The position numbers and the translations under genes were made by a program. 64,000 nucleotides of DNA from Acidobacteriota bacterium (GTDB lineage: Bacteria; Acidobacteriota; Terriglobia; Acidiferrales; UBA7541). The notes below the pieces were generated by a model. It had not been told where the DNA came from. It ran no database searches and saw only the letters and a list, made by a program, of their open reading frames with translations. The DNA is taken from NCBI GenBank assembly GCA_013289955.1, contig JABCYZ010000005.1, positions 62,001 to 126,000 on the forward strand, read 5' to 3'. Positions 47,997 to 56,713 of this stretch are shown here, piece by piece; within the stretch, counting starts at the first letter, position 1, and the number at the start of each line of letters is the position of its first letter.

Positions 47997-48632
47997 CTAC
48001 CCCTTGACCCACTCGGTCTTGTCGCCCGGTATTACGTCCACGAGGCTGATGGCCTCCAGAGTATGCTTCCAATGAACGATCAGGAAGGGAACTGCTTGGT
48101 CATTCAAGTAGAGGTCCTGATGCAGCAGGCACCAGAGAGTGAATGACTTGGCGTTCGCGACAGCCTCCGGCGAACCGTCCCGGTTGTACCCGAAAGCCTG
48201 GATGTCGCTGGCAAATCCTTTTTCCACGCCGAGAACCCGTTCGAATGGCGACCGCGGGTCCATCCGGTAGTCCTGATCGATGGTCCGCACGTGCTCACGG
48301 AGTCGCGGAGGCGCCCCTCCATGATTGCGCGGCCGAAAGTGATATGTGGCGATGGCCATGGAACCCACAAACTGGGAAAGGCAGTTGCGGTTTTCTTCCC
48401 CGTCAGCCGAGAGGCAAAATGCGCGGTTCGTCACCCGGTCCCAGAACCGGAACTCCTTCGTCTTGGAGTTTCCGTAAGACTGCACGCTCATGCGCACCTC
48501 GCATTCCGGTGTCAGAAAGCGGTAAGTCGTTTCCGGCCCCTTTTCGGAGTTTCCCTTCTCTAGCGCCAGCGGAAGCGCAGCCAATCCCTGGAGGAACGTC
48601 CGTCTGCCTGAATGGAATCGTTCTGCGCCCAT
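47997..48632 (-). CDS. Hypothetical protein with Tat-like signal
   Basis: A 211-residue protein not recognised as a known family. The N-terminus FHSGRRTFLQGLAALPLAL is a plausible twin-arginine (Tat) signal with the RR-TFLQG pattern. The rest is mixed alpha/beta (TYRFLTPECEVRMSVQSYG, EFRFWDRVTNRAFCLSADG, LFLIVHWKHTLEAISLVDV-like end) with Cys at ECE, FCL, NCL and WCL but no obvious cofactor motif. Its start lies right behind a palindrome sharing 17 of 19 bases with the padR promoter, so it probably belongs to the same regulon. Next gene downstream is padR. Confidence 0.7.
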   Translation of the reverse strand: MGAERFHSGRRTFLQGLAALPLALEKGNSEKGPETTYRFLTPECEVRMSVQSYGNSKTKEFRFWDRVTNRAFCLSADGEENRNCLSQFVGSMAIATYHFRPRNHGGAPPRLREHVRTIDQDYRMDPRSPFERVLGVEKGFASDIQAFGYNRDGSPEAVANAKSFTLWCLLHQDLYLNDQAVPFLIVHWKHTLEAISLVDVIPGDKTEWVKG

Positions 48633-48656
48633 AGTATCCTCTACATTGTGATACTA
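48632..48656 (-). promoter_or_regulatory. Palindromic candidate PadR operator
   Basis: TAGTATC (48632-48638) and GATACTA (48650-48656) are perfect 7-base arms around 11 bases. The inner part contains TCTACATTGTG (48640-48650), identical to 47946-47956. The minus-strand CACAAT (48650-48645) occupies the -10 position, again giving a nearly leaderless message; the corresponding -35 (GGGGAG) is poor. Confidence 0.55.
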
Positions 48657-48717
48657 ATTAGACGGTCCTCCCCCGCGTTTCGTTTCTCCTCTAAAAATTC
48701 ATTTCGTCAAAGGCGAA

Positions 48718-48870
48718 GTGAACACTCTGGCCGTCGATGAGAAAAAAGCGGGGCGGTTTGAAGTCAGAACTAGCTGGGTGACTGAGCTCGTCATTCCTCT
48801 GCTGGCGGGGCTTATCGGAATCATCGGTTCGATCATTGGCCTTGTGGCCGCCCTCCAACATAAGAAATAG
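48718..48870 (+). CDS. Possible small single-span membrane protein
   Basis: An unannotated-size frame of 50 residues from GTG 48718, with AAGG four bases upstream. The first half is polar (NTLAVDEKKAGRFEVRTSW). The second is a strong membrane helix (TELVIPLLAGLIGIIGSIIG then LVAALQHKK) closed by a basic tail. Amphipathic start, single helix and Lys end are typical of small membrane peptides or holin-like toxins. Its last 38 bases overlap the 3' end of the ribbon-helix-helix gene on the other strand. There is no homology evidence, so this is a candidate only. Confidence 0.4.
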   Translation: MNTLAVDEKKAGRFEVRTSWVTELVIPLLAGLIGIIGSIIGLVAALQHKK

Positions 48871-49147
48871 AAAAAGCGCCGACAGCGCCCCATGCGGCTT
48901 GCTCCCGCACAATCGTTTCAGGCAGAGAGTCATAAAAAGATGCAATGTTTGCATTCAACTGCGTCAGCTCCCTTGCACGTCTAGCATCCTCGATCATGCC
49001 CTCTAATACCGTGCTCACATGCAGGTGCTCTTCCGCGCTTACTCTTCTGAGGTAAGCGGCGGAATCCGGCGACAGTGAAGCCGTCAGTCGTTCCTTCCGC
49101 TGTCTTGTCTTGGGAATGGTACTACTCCTCGTAAGATGATCTGTCAC
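48833..49147 (-). CDS. Ribbon-helix-helix antitoxin-like protein
   Basis: A 104-residue protein. The part KERLTASLSPDSAAYLRRVSAEEHLHVSTVLEGMIED (read in segments) fits a ribbon-helix-helix DNA-binding domain. ASFYDSLPETIVREQAAWGAVG resembles the C-terminal toxin-binding tail of CopG/MazE-like antitoxins. GTG 49147 has no ribosome site. A GAGGAG lies seven bases before an in-frame ATT at residue 11, so a rare ATT start is conceivable. No classic toxin gene is adjacent; the overlapping small membrane frame is the only neighbour that might play that part. Confidence 0.62.
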   Translation of the reverse strand: MTDHLTRSSTIPKTRQRKERLTASLSPDSAAYLRRVSAEEHLHVSTVLEGMIEDARRARELTQLNANIASFYDSLPETIVREQAAWGAVGAFSISYVGGRPQGQ

Positions 49148-49397
49148 ACCGAAGATACTACCATCTGTAAGCCAGGACGTCAGTGCGGCTGTAACATGCT
49201 GATAAGTAGATGGTTGCCGAAGAATGTCAAAGGCTTACGAAAGTAACCTTGCTTGAAGGATATATCTAATATCTGGTGGAAGTGCTCACGCAATAACCCG
49301 CCCCGTGCTATCCTCCCGCCCAATGAAGAGGCGGTCAGGAAAACCTTTTGATACGTACAAAATCACGTACAGTTAATTTCAACATCGATTTTAGAGC

Positions 49398-49412
49398 CAC
49401 AATATTATTGTG
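49398..49412. promoter_or_regulatory. Perfect CACAATA-T-TATTGTG palindrome
   Basis: A perfect 7-base inverted repeat with a single central base, in AT-rich DNA upstream of the RNase R gene. The size and symmetry suit a dimeric repressor. It does not match Fur, Fnr, LexA or CIRCE consensus sites. Confidence 0.5.
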
Positions 49413-49421
49413 TAAATTAAA

Positions 49422-49503
49422 GAGGAGGCGGGCCAGGTCGTCCCGCCTCCTCAGATCCCCTTTCGGGGATGTCCGGCCAGCCTGACGGAGGGCGGCTAGC
49501 CGG
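49422..49503 (+). promoter_or_regulatory. Three consecutive hairpins (structured RNA candidate)
   Basis: GAGGAGGCGGG (49422-49432) pairs perfectly with 49442-49452 (11 base pairs, 9-base loop). ATCCCC-TTTC-GGGGAT follows at 49455-49470. CCGGCCAGCC (49473-49482) pairs with GGCTAGCCGG (49494-49503), one mismatch. On the minus strand the first stem is followed by UUUAAUUU, so it might terminate a minus transcript. On the plus strand the array lies 115 bases before the RNase R start. Which strand is functional is unclear. Confidence 0.5.
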
Positions 49504-49618
49504 TCGTGTGTTGGCCTACCTATTAATCCCGGCTGCAAGAAAAAAGTTCCGGAAAAAATACAAAAAAGTGACAAAATCTGTGTCGATGTCCGATCAGCGA
49601 GCTTCCTGTGCCTAGCCT

Positions 49619-52228
49619 ATGAGCCGTCCATCTCACCTGAGCCCAGATAACATATTGCGATTTCTACAAGTTACGAGAGATTCCGTGTCGGCGAATGAAA
49701 TCGGGGCTGCTTTGCACCTGGGAAAAAATGCCCGCAAGGCCTTACTAAATCTGTTGGTTAAATTAAAGAGGCGCGGGGCCATCGAGGAATTGCCCGGGGG
49801 ACGCTACCGTCTTCTGAGGCGTAAAGGGAAGGAAGAAGCCGGGGGCACTGAGTCTCGCATAACCGGGGGCGGCCAGGCGGAGTCTCGGGGAATTCCGGCG
49901 GGGAGCGCGCTGCGGATGGCGGACGCCAGTTCCGAGCCAGCCGCCCGCGATGAAGTGCGGGGACGGCTCGTGCTGCACCACGACGGTTACGGTTTCGTGG
50001 TGCCGGATGTGCCGATGCCAGAGCTGGATGGAGACGTGTTTATCCCCCGCGACGCGGTGGAAGATGCGATGCACGGCGATCATGTGTTGGCTCGATTACA
50101 ACGGGTGAGCGATTCTCGCGGGCGGGATTTCCGTGTCAGGGGTTCGCGCGGTGGCGGGCAGCGGGCGGAAGGACGGATCATGCGCGTGCTCGGGCGTGCA
50201 CACCCTTCGGTCGTGGGATTGTTTCGGTACGGGCCGCGGGGAAATGTGGTGCTGCCCTACGACAGCCGGATCCAACATGAAATCGAGATCCCTCCTGGCG
50301 ACGAGCTGACGGCGGCGCTGCGCGAAAAATTGGGAGTGGGAGAGGCTAAGGACGGCGAGAGGCGAGGTCGGCGGTTGCCGCAGTTGCCTGAACTCGATGG
50401 CGCGGTGGTGAATGTGCAGTTGCTGCGATATCCGCGCGGTGGAGCGGCACCGACGGGACGCGTAATGGAGATTCTTGGGCGGCCGGGCGAACTCGGCGTG
50501 GACACCGAGATTATTATTCGCAAACACCATTTGCCGCATGAATTTTCTCACGGCGTTCTGGAGGAAGCGGAACATCGCGCGGCGGCTGTGAGCCAAACCG
50601 AGCGCGAGGGACGCGAGGATTTTCGGCACTTGCCGATCGTGACGATCGATGGGGAAACGGCGCGGGACTTTGACGATGCCGTTTACGTCGAGCGGCGAGT
50701 GGACGGCGGCTGGACCCTGCAAGTGCATATCGCCGACGTGGCGCACTACGTTCGAACGGGGACGGCGCTCGATCAGGAAGCCCGGCTGCGCGGGACGTCG
50801 GTGTACTTTCCGGATCGGGCCGTGCCCATGCTGCCCGAAGCGCTCTCGAACGGGATGTGTTCGCTGAAGCCGCGCGAGGAGCGGCTAGTGATGAGTGCGC
50901 TGATGGAGTTCGACCCTGCTGGCAACATGCAGCGTGCGCGAATGACATCGGGCGTGATTCGCTCGGCCGAGCGGATGACGTACACCGATGTAAACAAAGT
51001 GATCGAGGGAGACGCCGACGCTACGGTGCGCTATGCGGGCTTGGCCGGGCATTTCCGCGACATGAAAGAGCTGGCTTTGCTGCTCAACAAGCGGCGCAAT
51101 GAACACGGGTCGATCGATTTCGATTTGCCCGAGCGAGTGATTGAGTTCGATGAGCAGCAGCGCATGACCAACATTGCGCGCAGCGAGCGGAACATCGCGC
51201 ATCGGCTGATCGAAGAGTTCATGCTGGCGGCGAACCGTGCAGTGGATGGTTACCTGCTGAAACGGGGAATTGCAGCCTTGCATCGCGTCCACGAAAAGCC
51301 GGACGCGCGCAAGGTTTTGGAGTTCGAGGAGCTCGCCCAAGCGTTTGGTTACTCGCTGGGCGTTGCGGATTTGCATCAGCGCGAGATTGCCGTGCGGCAC
51401 GGACGCGTGCCCGCGCCGGCAAAGGCCGGGCGGCCGGATTCGTACGGGCACGGGCGCGAGCGCGGGATGAAGGTGGCGTTGCCTGGCGCTACCGAGCTGC
51501 GGATTACGCCGCAGCATTATCAGAGGTTGCTGCGCAAATTGGCGGGAAAGCCGGAGGAGCGGATTGTTTCTTATCTGATGCTGCGATCGCTGAAGCAGGC
51601 GCGGTACGCGGCGGAGCCCTTGGGGCATTTTGCGCTGGGGTTTGATGAGTATACGCATTTCACTTCGCCGATACGGCGGTATCCGGACTTGATTGTTCAT
51701 CGCGTCCTGAAATGGGCTTTGGAACATCCCCAGGTGAGTTCGCCGGTCGCGAGTCAAGCCGCCCGCGGCGCGGAAGCCACGCTTTATTCCGAGACACAGC
51801 TCGAGGAGATTGCTACGGAGACTTCCGAAGCCGAACGGCGGGCAAACGGGGCGGAGCGCGAATTGATGGATTGGAAGACGGCGCAGTTTATGGAGCAGCA
51901 TCTCGGCGAGGAGTATGAGGCGCTGATTATTTCGGTGCAGAAATTTGGGTGCTTTGTGGAGTTGTTCGAAGTGTTCGTCGAGGGCTTGTTGCCCATTAAC
52001 GCCCTGGAGGATGCGGCGGGTACGCGCGTGGTTTTTCGCGAGCGCGATCACGCCATGGTGGCGCTCTCTGGCGGGGAAGGGCGGCGAGGGGCACCGGGAA
52101 CGCGCCGTGGGCGAGGCGCTAAGCCCAAGGAGCTCGCGTGGCATCTTGGCGATCGCGTAAGCGTGCGGGCGGAGCGCATCGATCCGATGCGGCGGCGGGT
52201 GGAGTTCGCGATCGCAGGCGTTGCGTAA
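49619..52228 (+). CDS. rnr: Ribonuclease R (RNB-family 3'-5' exoribonuclease)
   Basis: An 869-residue RNase R that degrades structured RNA. The N-terminal helix-turn-helix-like region (about 1-70) is followed by cold-shock/OB domains with HHDGYGFVVPD and VFIPRDAVEDAMHGD. The RNB domain carries the metal-binding TIDGETARDFDDAV (Asp344, Asp350, Asp352, Asp353), and HFTSPIRRYPDLIVHRVL appears as TSPIRRYPDLIVHRVLKW. A C-terminal S1 domain (EYEALIISVQKFGCFVELF) contains a basic Gly/Arg insert (GEGRRGAPGTRRGRGAKPK). The start has no clear Shine-Dalgarno and follows a long structured leader. Confidence 0.95.
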   Translation: MSRPSHLSPDNILRFLQVTRDSVSANEIGAALHLGKNARKALLNLLVKLKRRGAIEELPGGRYRLLRRKGKEEAGGTESRITGGGQAESRGIPAGSALRMADASSEPAARDEVRGRLVLHHDGYGFVVPDVPMPELDGDVFIPRDAVEDAMHGDHVLARLQRVSDSRGRDFRVRGSRGGGQRAEGRIMRVLGRAHPSVVGLFRYGPRGNVVLPYDSRIQHEIEIPPGDELTAALREKLGVGEAKDGERRGRRLPQLPELDGAVVNVQLLRYPRGGAAPTGRVMEILGRPGELGVDTEIIIRKHHLPHEFSHGVLEEAEHRAAAVSQTEREGREDFRHLPIVTIDGETARDFDDAVYVERRVDGGWTLQVHIADVAHYVRTGTALDQEARLRGTSVYFPDRAVPMLPEALSNGMCSLKPREERLVMSALMEFDPAGNMQRARMTSGVIRSAERMTYTDVNKVIEGDADATVRYAGLAGHFRDMKELALLLNKRRNEHGSIDFDLPERVIEFDEQQRMTNIARSERNIAHRLIEEFMLAANRAVDGYLLKRGIAALHRVHEKPDARKVLEFEELAQAFGYSLGVADLHQREIAVRHGRVPAPAKAGRPDSYGHGRERGMKVALPGATELRITPQHYQRLLRKLAGKPEERIVSYLMLRSLKQARYAAEPLGHFALGFDEYTHFTSPIRRYPDLIVHRVLKWALEHPQVSSPVASQAARGAEATLYSETQLEEIATETSEAERRANGAERELMDWKTAQFMEQHLGEEYEALIISVQKFGCFVELFEVFVEGLLPINALEDAAGTRVVFRERDHAMVALSGGEGRRGAPGTRRGRGAKPKELAWHLGDRVSVRAERIDPMRRRVEFAIAGVA

Positions 52229-52332
52229 GGAAACAAAATTGTGCCGGCCGTGGCGACCTCAGCGCGAATCGGCGCGTCATTCTGCTATTCTTGAATGCGC
52301 GAACATTACAACAGAGAGAGGAATTACCTACC

Positions 52333-53454
52333 GTGAGCACGTCTACCGTTTCCGAGCGCGGAATGAAGCGCGTCTACAATTTCAACGCGGGACCAGGAGC
52401 GTTGCCGCTGCCGGTGCTGGAGCGCATCGAGGCGGAGTTGCTGGATTGGCGCGGGAGCGGGATGTCGGTGATGGAAATGAGCCACCGCTCGCCGGAGTTT
52501 GAGCGCATCAACGCGGCGGCGGAAGCGGGTTTGCGGAAGCACCTGGCGATTCCGGACGACTACGCGGTGCTCTTTGTGCAGGGCGGCGGGAGCATGCAGT
52601 TCACCATGGCGCCGATGAATCTTTGTCTGCCGGGAAAGCCGGTGGACCTGATTCATACCGGGACCTGGACGGCGAAGGCCCTGGGCGAGCTCAAGAAAGG
52701 GATTTTGCATAACGTCGCGGCCTCGACAGAGGCGGAGAGATTCGCGCGGCTGCCGCGGAAGGACGAAATCAAGTACTCGCCGGACGCTTCGTATGTGCAT
52801 ATATGCACGAACAACACGATTGAGGGCACGCAGTGGACGGAGATGCCGGAGACGGGCAACGTGCCGCTGGTAGCGGATATGTCCTCGGATATCGCTTCGC
52901 AGCCGATCGACGTGAAGAAATTCGGGCTTATTTTCGCCGGGGCGCAAAAAAACCTGGGGCCAAGCGGCGTCACCGTGGTGATCATCCGCAAGGATTTGGC
53001 CGAGCGGGCCGACAAGAATTTGCCGACGATTTTGCAGTACCGCACCTACATCAAGGAAAAATCGCTGTACAACACGCCGCCGACGTTTGCGATCTACATT
53101 GTTGGGCTGGTGATGGAGTGGATCGAAGCCGAAGGCGGGATCACGGCGATTGAGAAACGCAACAACACCAAGGCGAAGCTGCTCTACGACACGATTGAGA
53201 GCAGCAAGGGTTTCTATCGTTGTCCGGTGGAGGCCGCGTCGCGGTCGAAAATGAACGTCGTATTTCGCGTCGCGGGCGGAAACGAAGATATCGAGAAACA
53301 GTTCGGCGTGGAAGCGGCGGCGGCGGGACTTGTGGGGACGCCGGGGCACCGGTCGGTGGGCGGGATGAGGGTCTCGCTTTATAACGCCGTTACGGTTGGC
53401 GCCGTCGAGGCGCTGACTTGCTTCATGAATGAGTTTCAGCGGACACGCGGCTAG
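52333..53454 (+). CDS. serC: Phosphoserine aminotransferase
   Basis: A 373-residue PLP-dependent class V aminotransferase that makes phosphoserine from phosphohydroxypyruvate (serine synthesis; also vitamin B6). GTG 52333 is used; ATG 52363 (MKRVYNFNAGPGALPLPVL) is an equally possible start with a shorter N-terminus, since AGAGAGG is about 12 bases from the GTG. Signatures are NFNAGPGALPLPVL, MSVMEMSHRSPEF, FVQGGGSMQFTMAPMNL, the PLP lysine in FAGAQKNLGPSGV, and TPPTFAIYIVGLVMEWI. RNase R lies directly upstream. Confidence 0.96.
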   Translation: MSTSTVSERGMKRVYNFNAGPGALPLPVLERIEAELLDWRGSGMSVMEMSHRSPEFERINAAAEAGLRKHLAIPDDYAVLFVQGGGSMQFTMAPMNLCLPGKPVDLIHTGTWTAKALGELKKGILHNVAASTEAERFARLPRKDEIKYSPDASYVHICTNNTIEGTQWTEMPETGNVPLVADMSSDIASQPIDVKKFGLIFAGAQKNLGPSGVTVVIIRKDLAERADKNLPTILQYRTYIKEKSLYNTPPTFAIYIVGLVMEWIEAEGGITAIEKRNNTKAKLLYDTIESSKGFYRCPVEAASRSKMNVVFRVAGGNEDIEKQFGVEAAAAGLVGTPGHRSVGGMRVSLYNAVTVGAVEALTCFMNEFQRTRG

Positions 53455-53561
53455 CAGGCCAAAGCGGGCAGGGCCGGCTCCGCCCCTGGTGCCTATCGGG
53501 AATGGCGCAGCCGGAAGCTCCCTAGCACACTCCTCTCGCTCCTTCCGGTTCATTCTTCCCC

Positions 53562-53601
53562 TTGCACTTCGACAAGAGAGAGCGTAGTCTCTTGTCGAAG
53601 T
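53562..53601 (+). promoter_or_regulatory. PadR/ADOP operon promoter overlapped by a 14-base palindrome
   Basis: TTGCAC (53562-53567), a 17-base spacer and TAGTCT (53585-53590) form the promoter. A perfect inverted repeat with 14-base arms (53566-53579 and 53588-53601, 8-base centre) covers the spacer and most of the -10. This is the arrangement expected of a PadR autoregulatory operator. AGGGGAAGGAACGG then leads into ATG 53619. Confidence 0.75.
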
Positions 53602-53618
53602 AACAGGGGAAGGAACGG

Positions 53619-53951
53619 ATGGCGCAAAAACGAATTGAGCTGCCGCAGGGCACGCTGGACCTGCTGATTCTTCGCACGCTGGCCTTGGAACCGCAGCACG
53701 GCTGGGCCATTTCCGAGCGCATCCAGCAAATTTCGAGCGACGTTTTGCTGATTCAGCAGGGCTCGTTGTACCCGGCGCTGCACCGGCTGGAGCGGCGCGG
53801 GTGGATCAAAGCGAAGTGGGGCACCTCAGAAAATAACCGCCGCGCGAAATACTACGAACTCACCAAGACCGGCCGCAAGCAGCTCGAGCTCGAGCAAGAT
53901 TCCTGGAAAAAACTGGCGGCTGCCGTCGCGCAGATTCTTGAGACGGCTTAG
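53619..53951 (+). CDS. PadR-family repressor of the ADOP operon
   Basis: A 110-residue winged-helix regulator: [31 protein letters not shown] (in segments), the recognition element [18 protein letters not shown], wing [19 protein letters not shown], and a dimerisation helix [19 protein letters not shown]. This PadR type typically precedes permeases in Acidobacteriota. Its own promoter is covered by a 14-base palindrome, so autoregulation is likely. The first permease begins nine bases after its stop, so regulator and permeases form one operon. Confidence 0.95.
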   Translation: MAQKRIELPQGTLDLLILRTLALEPQHGWAISERIQQISSDVLLIQQGSLYPALHRLERRGWIKAKWGTSENNRRAKYYELTKTGRKQLELEQDSWKKLAAAVAQILETA

Positions 53952-53960
53952 GAGACCTCC

Positions 53961-56669
53961 ATGTTCAGCGATCTATTGTTCCGCCTGCGTTCGCTATTCC
54001 GTCGCGGCACCGTCGAATCGGAAGCGGACGCCGAGCTCCGCTTTCACTTCGATCAGCAAGTTACAAAGCTGATGAAATCCGGCCTGACGCGCGAAGAAGC
54101 GAAGCGGCGCGCGCGGCTCGCATTTGGCGGGCACGAACAGCTCAAGGAAGAGATCCGCGACGCGCGCGGCGTGAACCTCATCGAAACCCTTTTTCAGGAT
54201 ATTCGCTATGGGCTGCGCGTTCTGGCGCGCACTCCGGTGATCTCCTGCGTGGCAATTCTCTCGCTGGCGCTCGGCATCGGCGCGAACACGGCGATCTTCA
54301 GCCTGATTGACACGGTAATGCTGCGGATGCTGCCGGTCGAGAGGCCCGAAGAGCTGACCGAGGTGCGAATGAGCGAGCCGCGTTCGCCGGACGCCGAACC
54401 CCAGCCGACATTCACCAACCCCCTCTGGGAAGCGCTGCGCGACCGCCAGGATTTTTACTCGGGCATCTTCGCCTGGAGCTTGACGCAATTCGACCTCTCG
54501 CAAGGCGGAGCGGTGCATGACGTGGACGGGATGTTCGCCAGCGGCGATTATTTCTCGACGCTTGGCGTCCGTCCCGCCGCCGGTCGTTTGATCACCCCAG
54601 CCGACGACAAACGCGGCTGCCCCGGCACAGCCGTATTGAGCTACGGATTCTGGCAGGATCACTTTGGCGGAGCCGAAAGCGCGGTGGGCAGCACGCTCTC
54701 TCTCGACAATCACATCTTCAACATCATTGGCGTGAGCGCGCCGGGATTTTTTGGCCTGGAGGTGGGCAACAAGTTCGACGTTGCGATTCCCGTCTGCGCC
54801 GCTCAGATATTTGACGGGCCCAAAACGCGGCTGGACCACCGTTCCTGGTGGTGGCTGCACGTGGCCGGGCGGAGCAAGCCCGGCGTCACCGCGGACGAAT
54901 TGAAGGCGCGCCTCGGCGTGGTGTCGCCGCAGATCTTTCTGGACGCGCTGCCACAGGACTGGGAGCAGAAGAACCAGCAGGATTTTCTGAAGCGCTCGTT
55001 CCTACCCACGCCGGCTCGAACGGGCACTTCGTATCTGCGACGCCAGTTTACGCAGCCTCTTCATATCCTGATGGGCGTCGTGGGACTGGTGCTGCTGATT
55101 GCGTGCGCCAATATCGCGAGCCTGATGCTTGCTCGCGCATCGGCGCGTCACAAGGAAATCGCCGTACGCAAAGCGCTAGGTGCTTCGCGGGCGCGGTTGA
55201 TCCGGCAATTGCTGACAGAGTGCGTGCTGCTTTCAACGGCGGGTGCGCTGCTGGGCGTTTTCTTTGCGCGCTGGGGCAGCGCGCTGCTGGTGCGTTACAT
55301 CTCGACAGGCGACAACAAGGTTTTCCTTGATTTGTCCTTCGATTGGCGGGTTCTGACGTTTACCGCCGCCGCAGCCGTCTTCACGGGCATTCTTTTTGGC
55401 GTGCTGCCTGCGTTTCGCTCGACGCGCGTCTCGCTGACCTCCGCGATGAAAGGGCCTCTGGCGGTCGACGCCGAGAGCCGCGCGAAGTTCCGGCCGGGAA
55501 AATGGATTGTCGCTTCGCAAGTCGCATTGTCGCTGGTCTTGCTGGTGGCAAGCGGGTTATTTCTGCGCAGCCTGGTGAAACTGGTCACCATGGACGTGGG
55601 TTTCGACCGGAACAACGTGCTGATTGTCCGAGCCAATCTGCACAACGCGAAGGTGCCGCTCGAGCAGCAACCCGCCATGTTCGACGAAATGGAGCGGCGC
55701 TTGCGCACCCTTCCAGGCGTTGTCTCCGCGAGCCGGTCGATCATGACGCCGGTATCCAACTACGTCTGGAACAACAGCCTTGACGTGGATGAGCCGAACG
55801 CGCCGACAGGGGATGCCGCTCTCGCGTTCTTCAATTTCGTCTCGCCTGCTTACCTCGGAACCGTGCGTACGCCGCTGCTCGCCGGCCGCGGCTTCAACGA
55901 TGGCGATACAAAGACAGCGCCTCGTGTCGCGGTCGTCAATGAAATCCTGGCGCGCAAGTTTTTCCCGAATGGCGATGCGCTTGGCAAGTATTTCCGTGTC
56001 CATCCCGAACCGGGCAAGCCCGCTCTGCCCATTCAAATCGTCGGGCTGGCGAAAGACGCCAAGTATGAATCCCTGCGTGAGGAAGCGCATCCCACCGCGT
56101 ACTTCCCGATCGCGCAAGTACCGGAAGACGCGGAAGAGCAGGTCTTCGAGCTGCGAACCGCCGCGCGTCCTTCGGTTCTTGTGACGGCAGTGCAAGAGGC
56201 GGTTGCGGGCGTAAGCAAGGAAGTGCCGCTGGATTTCACGACGCTTGCCCGGCAAGTGGACGATTCGCTCGTCGAAGAACGGCTGCTGGCGACGCTTTCG
56301 ACGTTTTTCGGCGGGCTGGCTCTGGTGCTGGCGATGATCGGTCTCTATGGCGCGCTGAGCTATCTGGTGGCGCAGCGCCAGAGGGAATTCGGGATTCGCA
56401 TGGCGCTCGGGGCTCCGCGAGATTCCATTCTTCGGCTGGTGATGCGGGACGTGATCCTGGTGCTTGCCGGCGGAGTGACAGCCGGAGTTTGCCTCTCGCT
56501 GGCGGCTGTCGGGCTCCTCCAGAAAATGTTGTTTGGACTTGCGGCGCGGGACACCGTGACGTTGCTCGCGTGTATCGGCGTGCTTTCTGTCGTGGCGTTT
56601 TTCGCAGGGTATGTGCCGGCGCGGCGCGCGATGCGCACCGATCCGATGGTGGCGCTGCGTTATGAGTAG
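53961..56669 (+). CDS. ADOP-type MacB-like permease 1
   Basis: A 902-residue permease of the acidobacterial duplicated orphan permease family: FtsX/MacB-type membrane proteins found without a neighbouring ATPase. The cytosolic N-terminus (MFSDLLFRLRSLFRRGTVES, then LTREEAKRRARLAFGGHEQ) is the family signature. TM1 follows (CVAILSLALGIGANTAIFS, about 95-113), then a large periplasmic domain. A first group of three membrane helices lies around 355-480, a second periplasmic domain around 540-770, and the last helices around 775-895. The end RRAMRTDPMVALRYE is typical. The substrate is unknown; relatives export macrolides, peptides or lipoproteins. Confidence 0.95.
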   Translation: MFSDLLFRLRSLFRRGTVESEADAELRFHFDQQVTKLMKSGLTREEAKRRARLAFGGHEQLKEEIRDARGVNLIETLFQDIRYGLRVLARTPVISCVAILSLALGIGANTAIFSLIDTVMLRMLPVERPEELTEVRMSEPRSPDAEPQPTFTNPLWEALRDRQDFYSGIFAWSLTQFDLSQGGAVHDVDGMFASGDYFSTLGVRPAAGRLITPADDKRGCPGTAVLSYGFWQDHFGGAESAVGSTLSLDNHIFNIIGVSAPGFFGLEVGNKFDVAIPVCAAQIFDGPKTRLDHRSWWWLHVAGRSKPGVTADELKARLGVVSPQIFLDALPQDWEQKNQQDFLKRSFLPTPARTGTSYLRRQFTQPLHILMGVVGLVLLIACANIASLMLARASARHKEIAVRKALGASRARLIRQLLTECVLLSTAGALLGVFFARWGSALLVRYISTGDNKVFLDLSFDWRVLTFTAAAAVFTGILFGVLPAFRSTRVSLTSAMKGPLAVDAESRAKFRPGKWIVASQVALSLVLLVASGLFLRSLVKLVTMDVGFDRNNVLIVRANLHNAKVPLEQQPAMFDEMERRLRTLPGVVSASRSIMTPVSNYVWNNSLDVDEPNAPTGDAALAFFNFVSPAYLGTVRTPLLAGRGFNDGDTKTAPRVAVVNEILARKFFPNGDALGKYFRVHPEPGKPALPIQIVGLAKDAKYESLREEAHPTAYFPIAQVPEDAEEQVFELRTAARPSVLVTAVQEAVAGVSKEVPLDFTTLARQVDDSLVEERLLATLSTFFGGLALVLAMIGLYGALSYLVAQRQREFGIRMALGAPRDSILRLVMRDVILVLAGGVTAGVCLSLAAVGLLQKMLFGLAARDTVTLLACIGVLSVVAFFAGYVPARRAMRTDPMVALRYE

Positions 56670-56713
56670 ACCAAGGGCGTCGAGCGCGTATCCGGAATGA
56701 TCCAGGAGCAGCC

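Larger units (their letters stand above)
49148..49618. other. Long, partly AT-rich leader region of the RNase R gene
   Basis: These 471 bases hold no supportable gene; a minus-strand frame at 49335-49574 shows no ribosome site or known motif. The stretch about 49195-49420 is AT-rich compared with its surroundings. It contains a direct repeat ACGTACA (twice within about 49356-49375), the palindrome at 49398-49412 and, further on, three hairpins (49422-49503). No clear promoter for the RNase R gene was identified. Confidence 0.45.

Noticed and set aside
48691..48954. 87-codon minus-strand frame next to the ribbon-helix-helix gene
   Set aside because: It overlaps two better candidates and shows no domain or ribosome site.
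49473..49503. Third hairpin considered as part of a GEMM/c-di-GMP riboswitch because of GGCTAGCCGG
   Set aside because: The invariant riboswitch core (GACGCAAAGCC and the GNRA-receptor pair) is absent.
49335..49574. 79-codon minus-strand frame upstream of the RNase R gene
   Set aside because: It crosses the hairpin array, has no ribosome site and no recognisable product.
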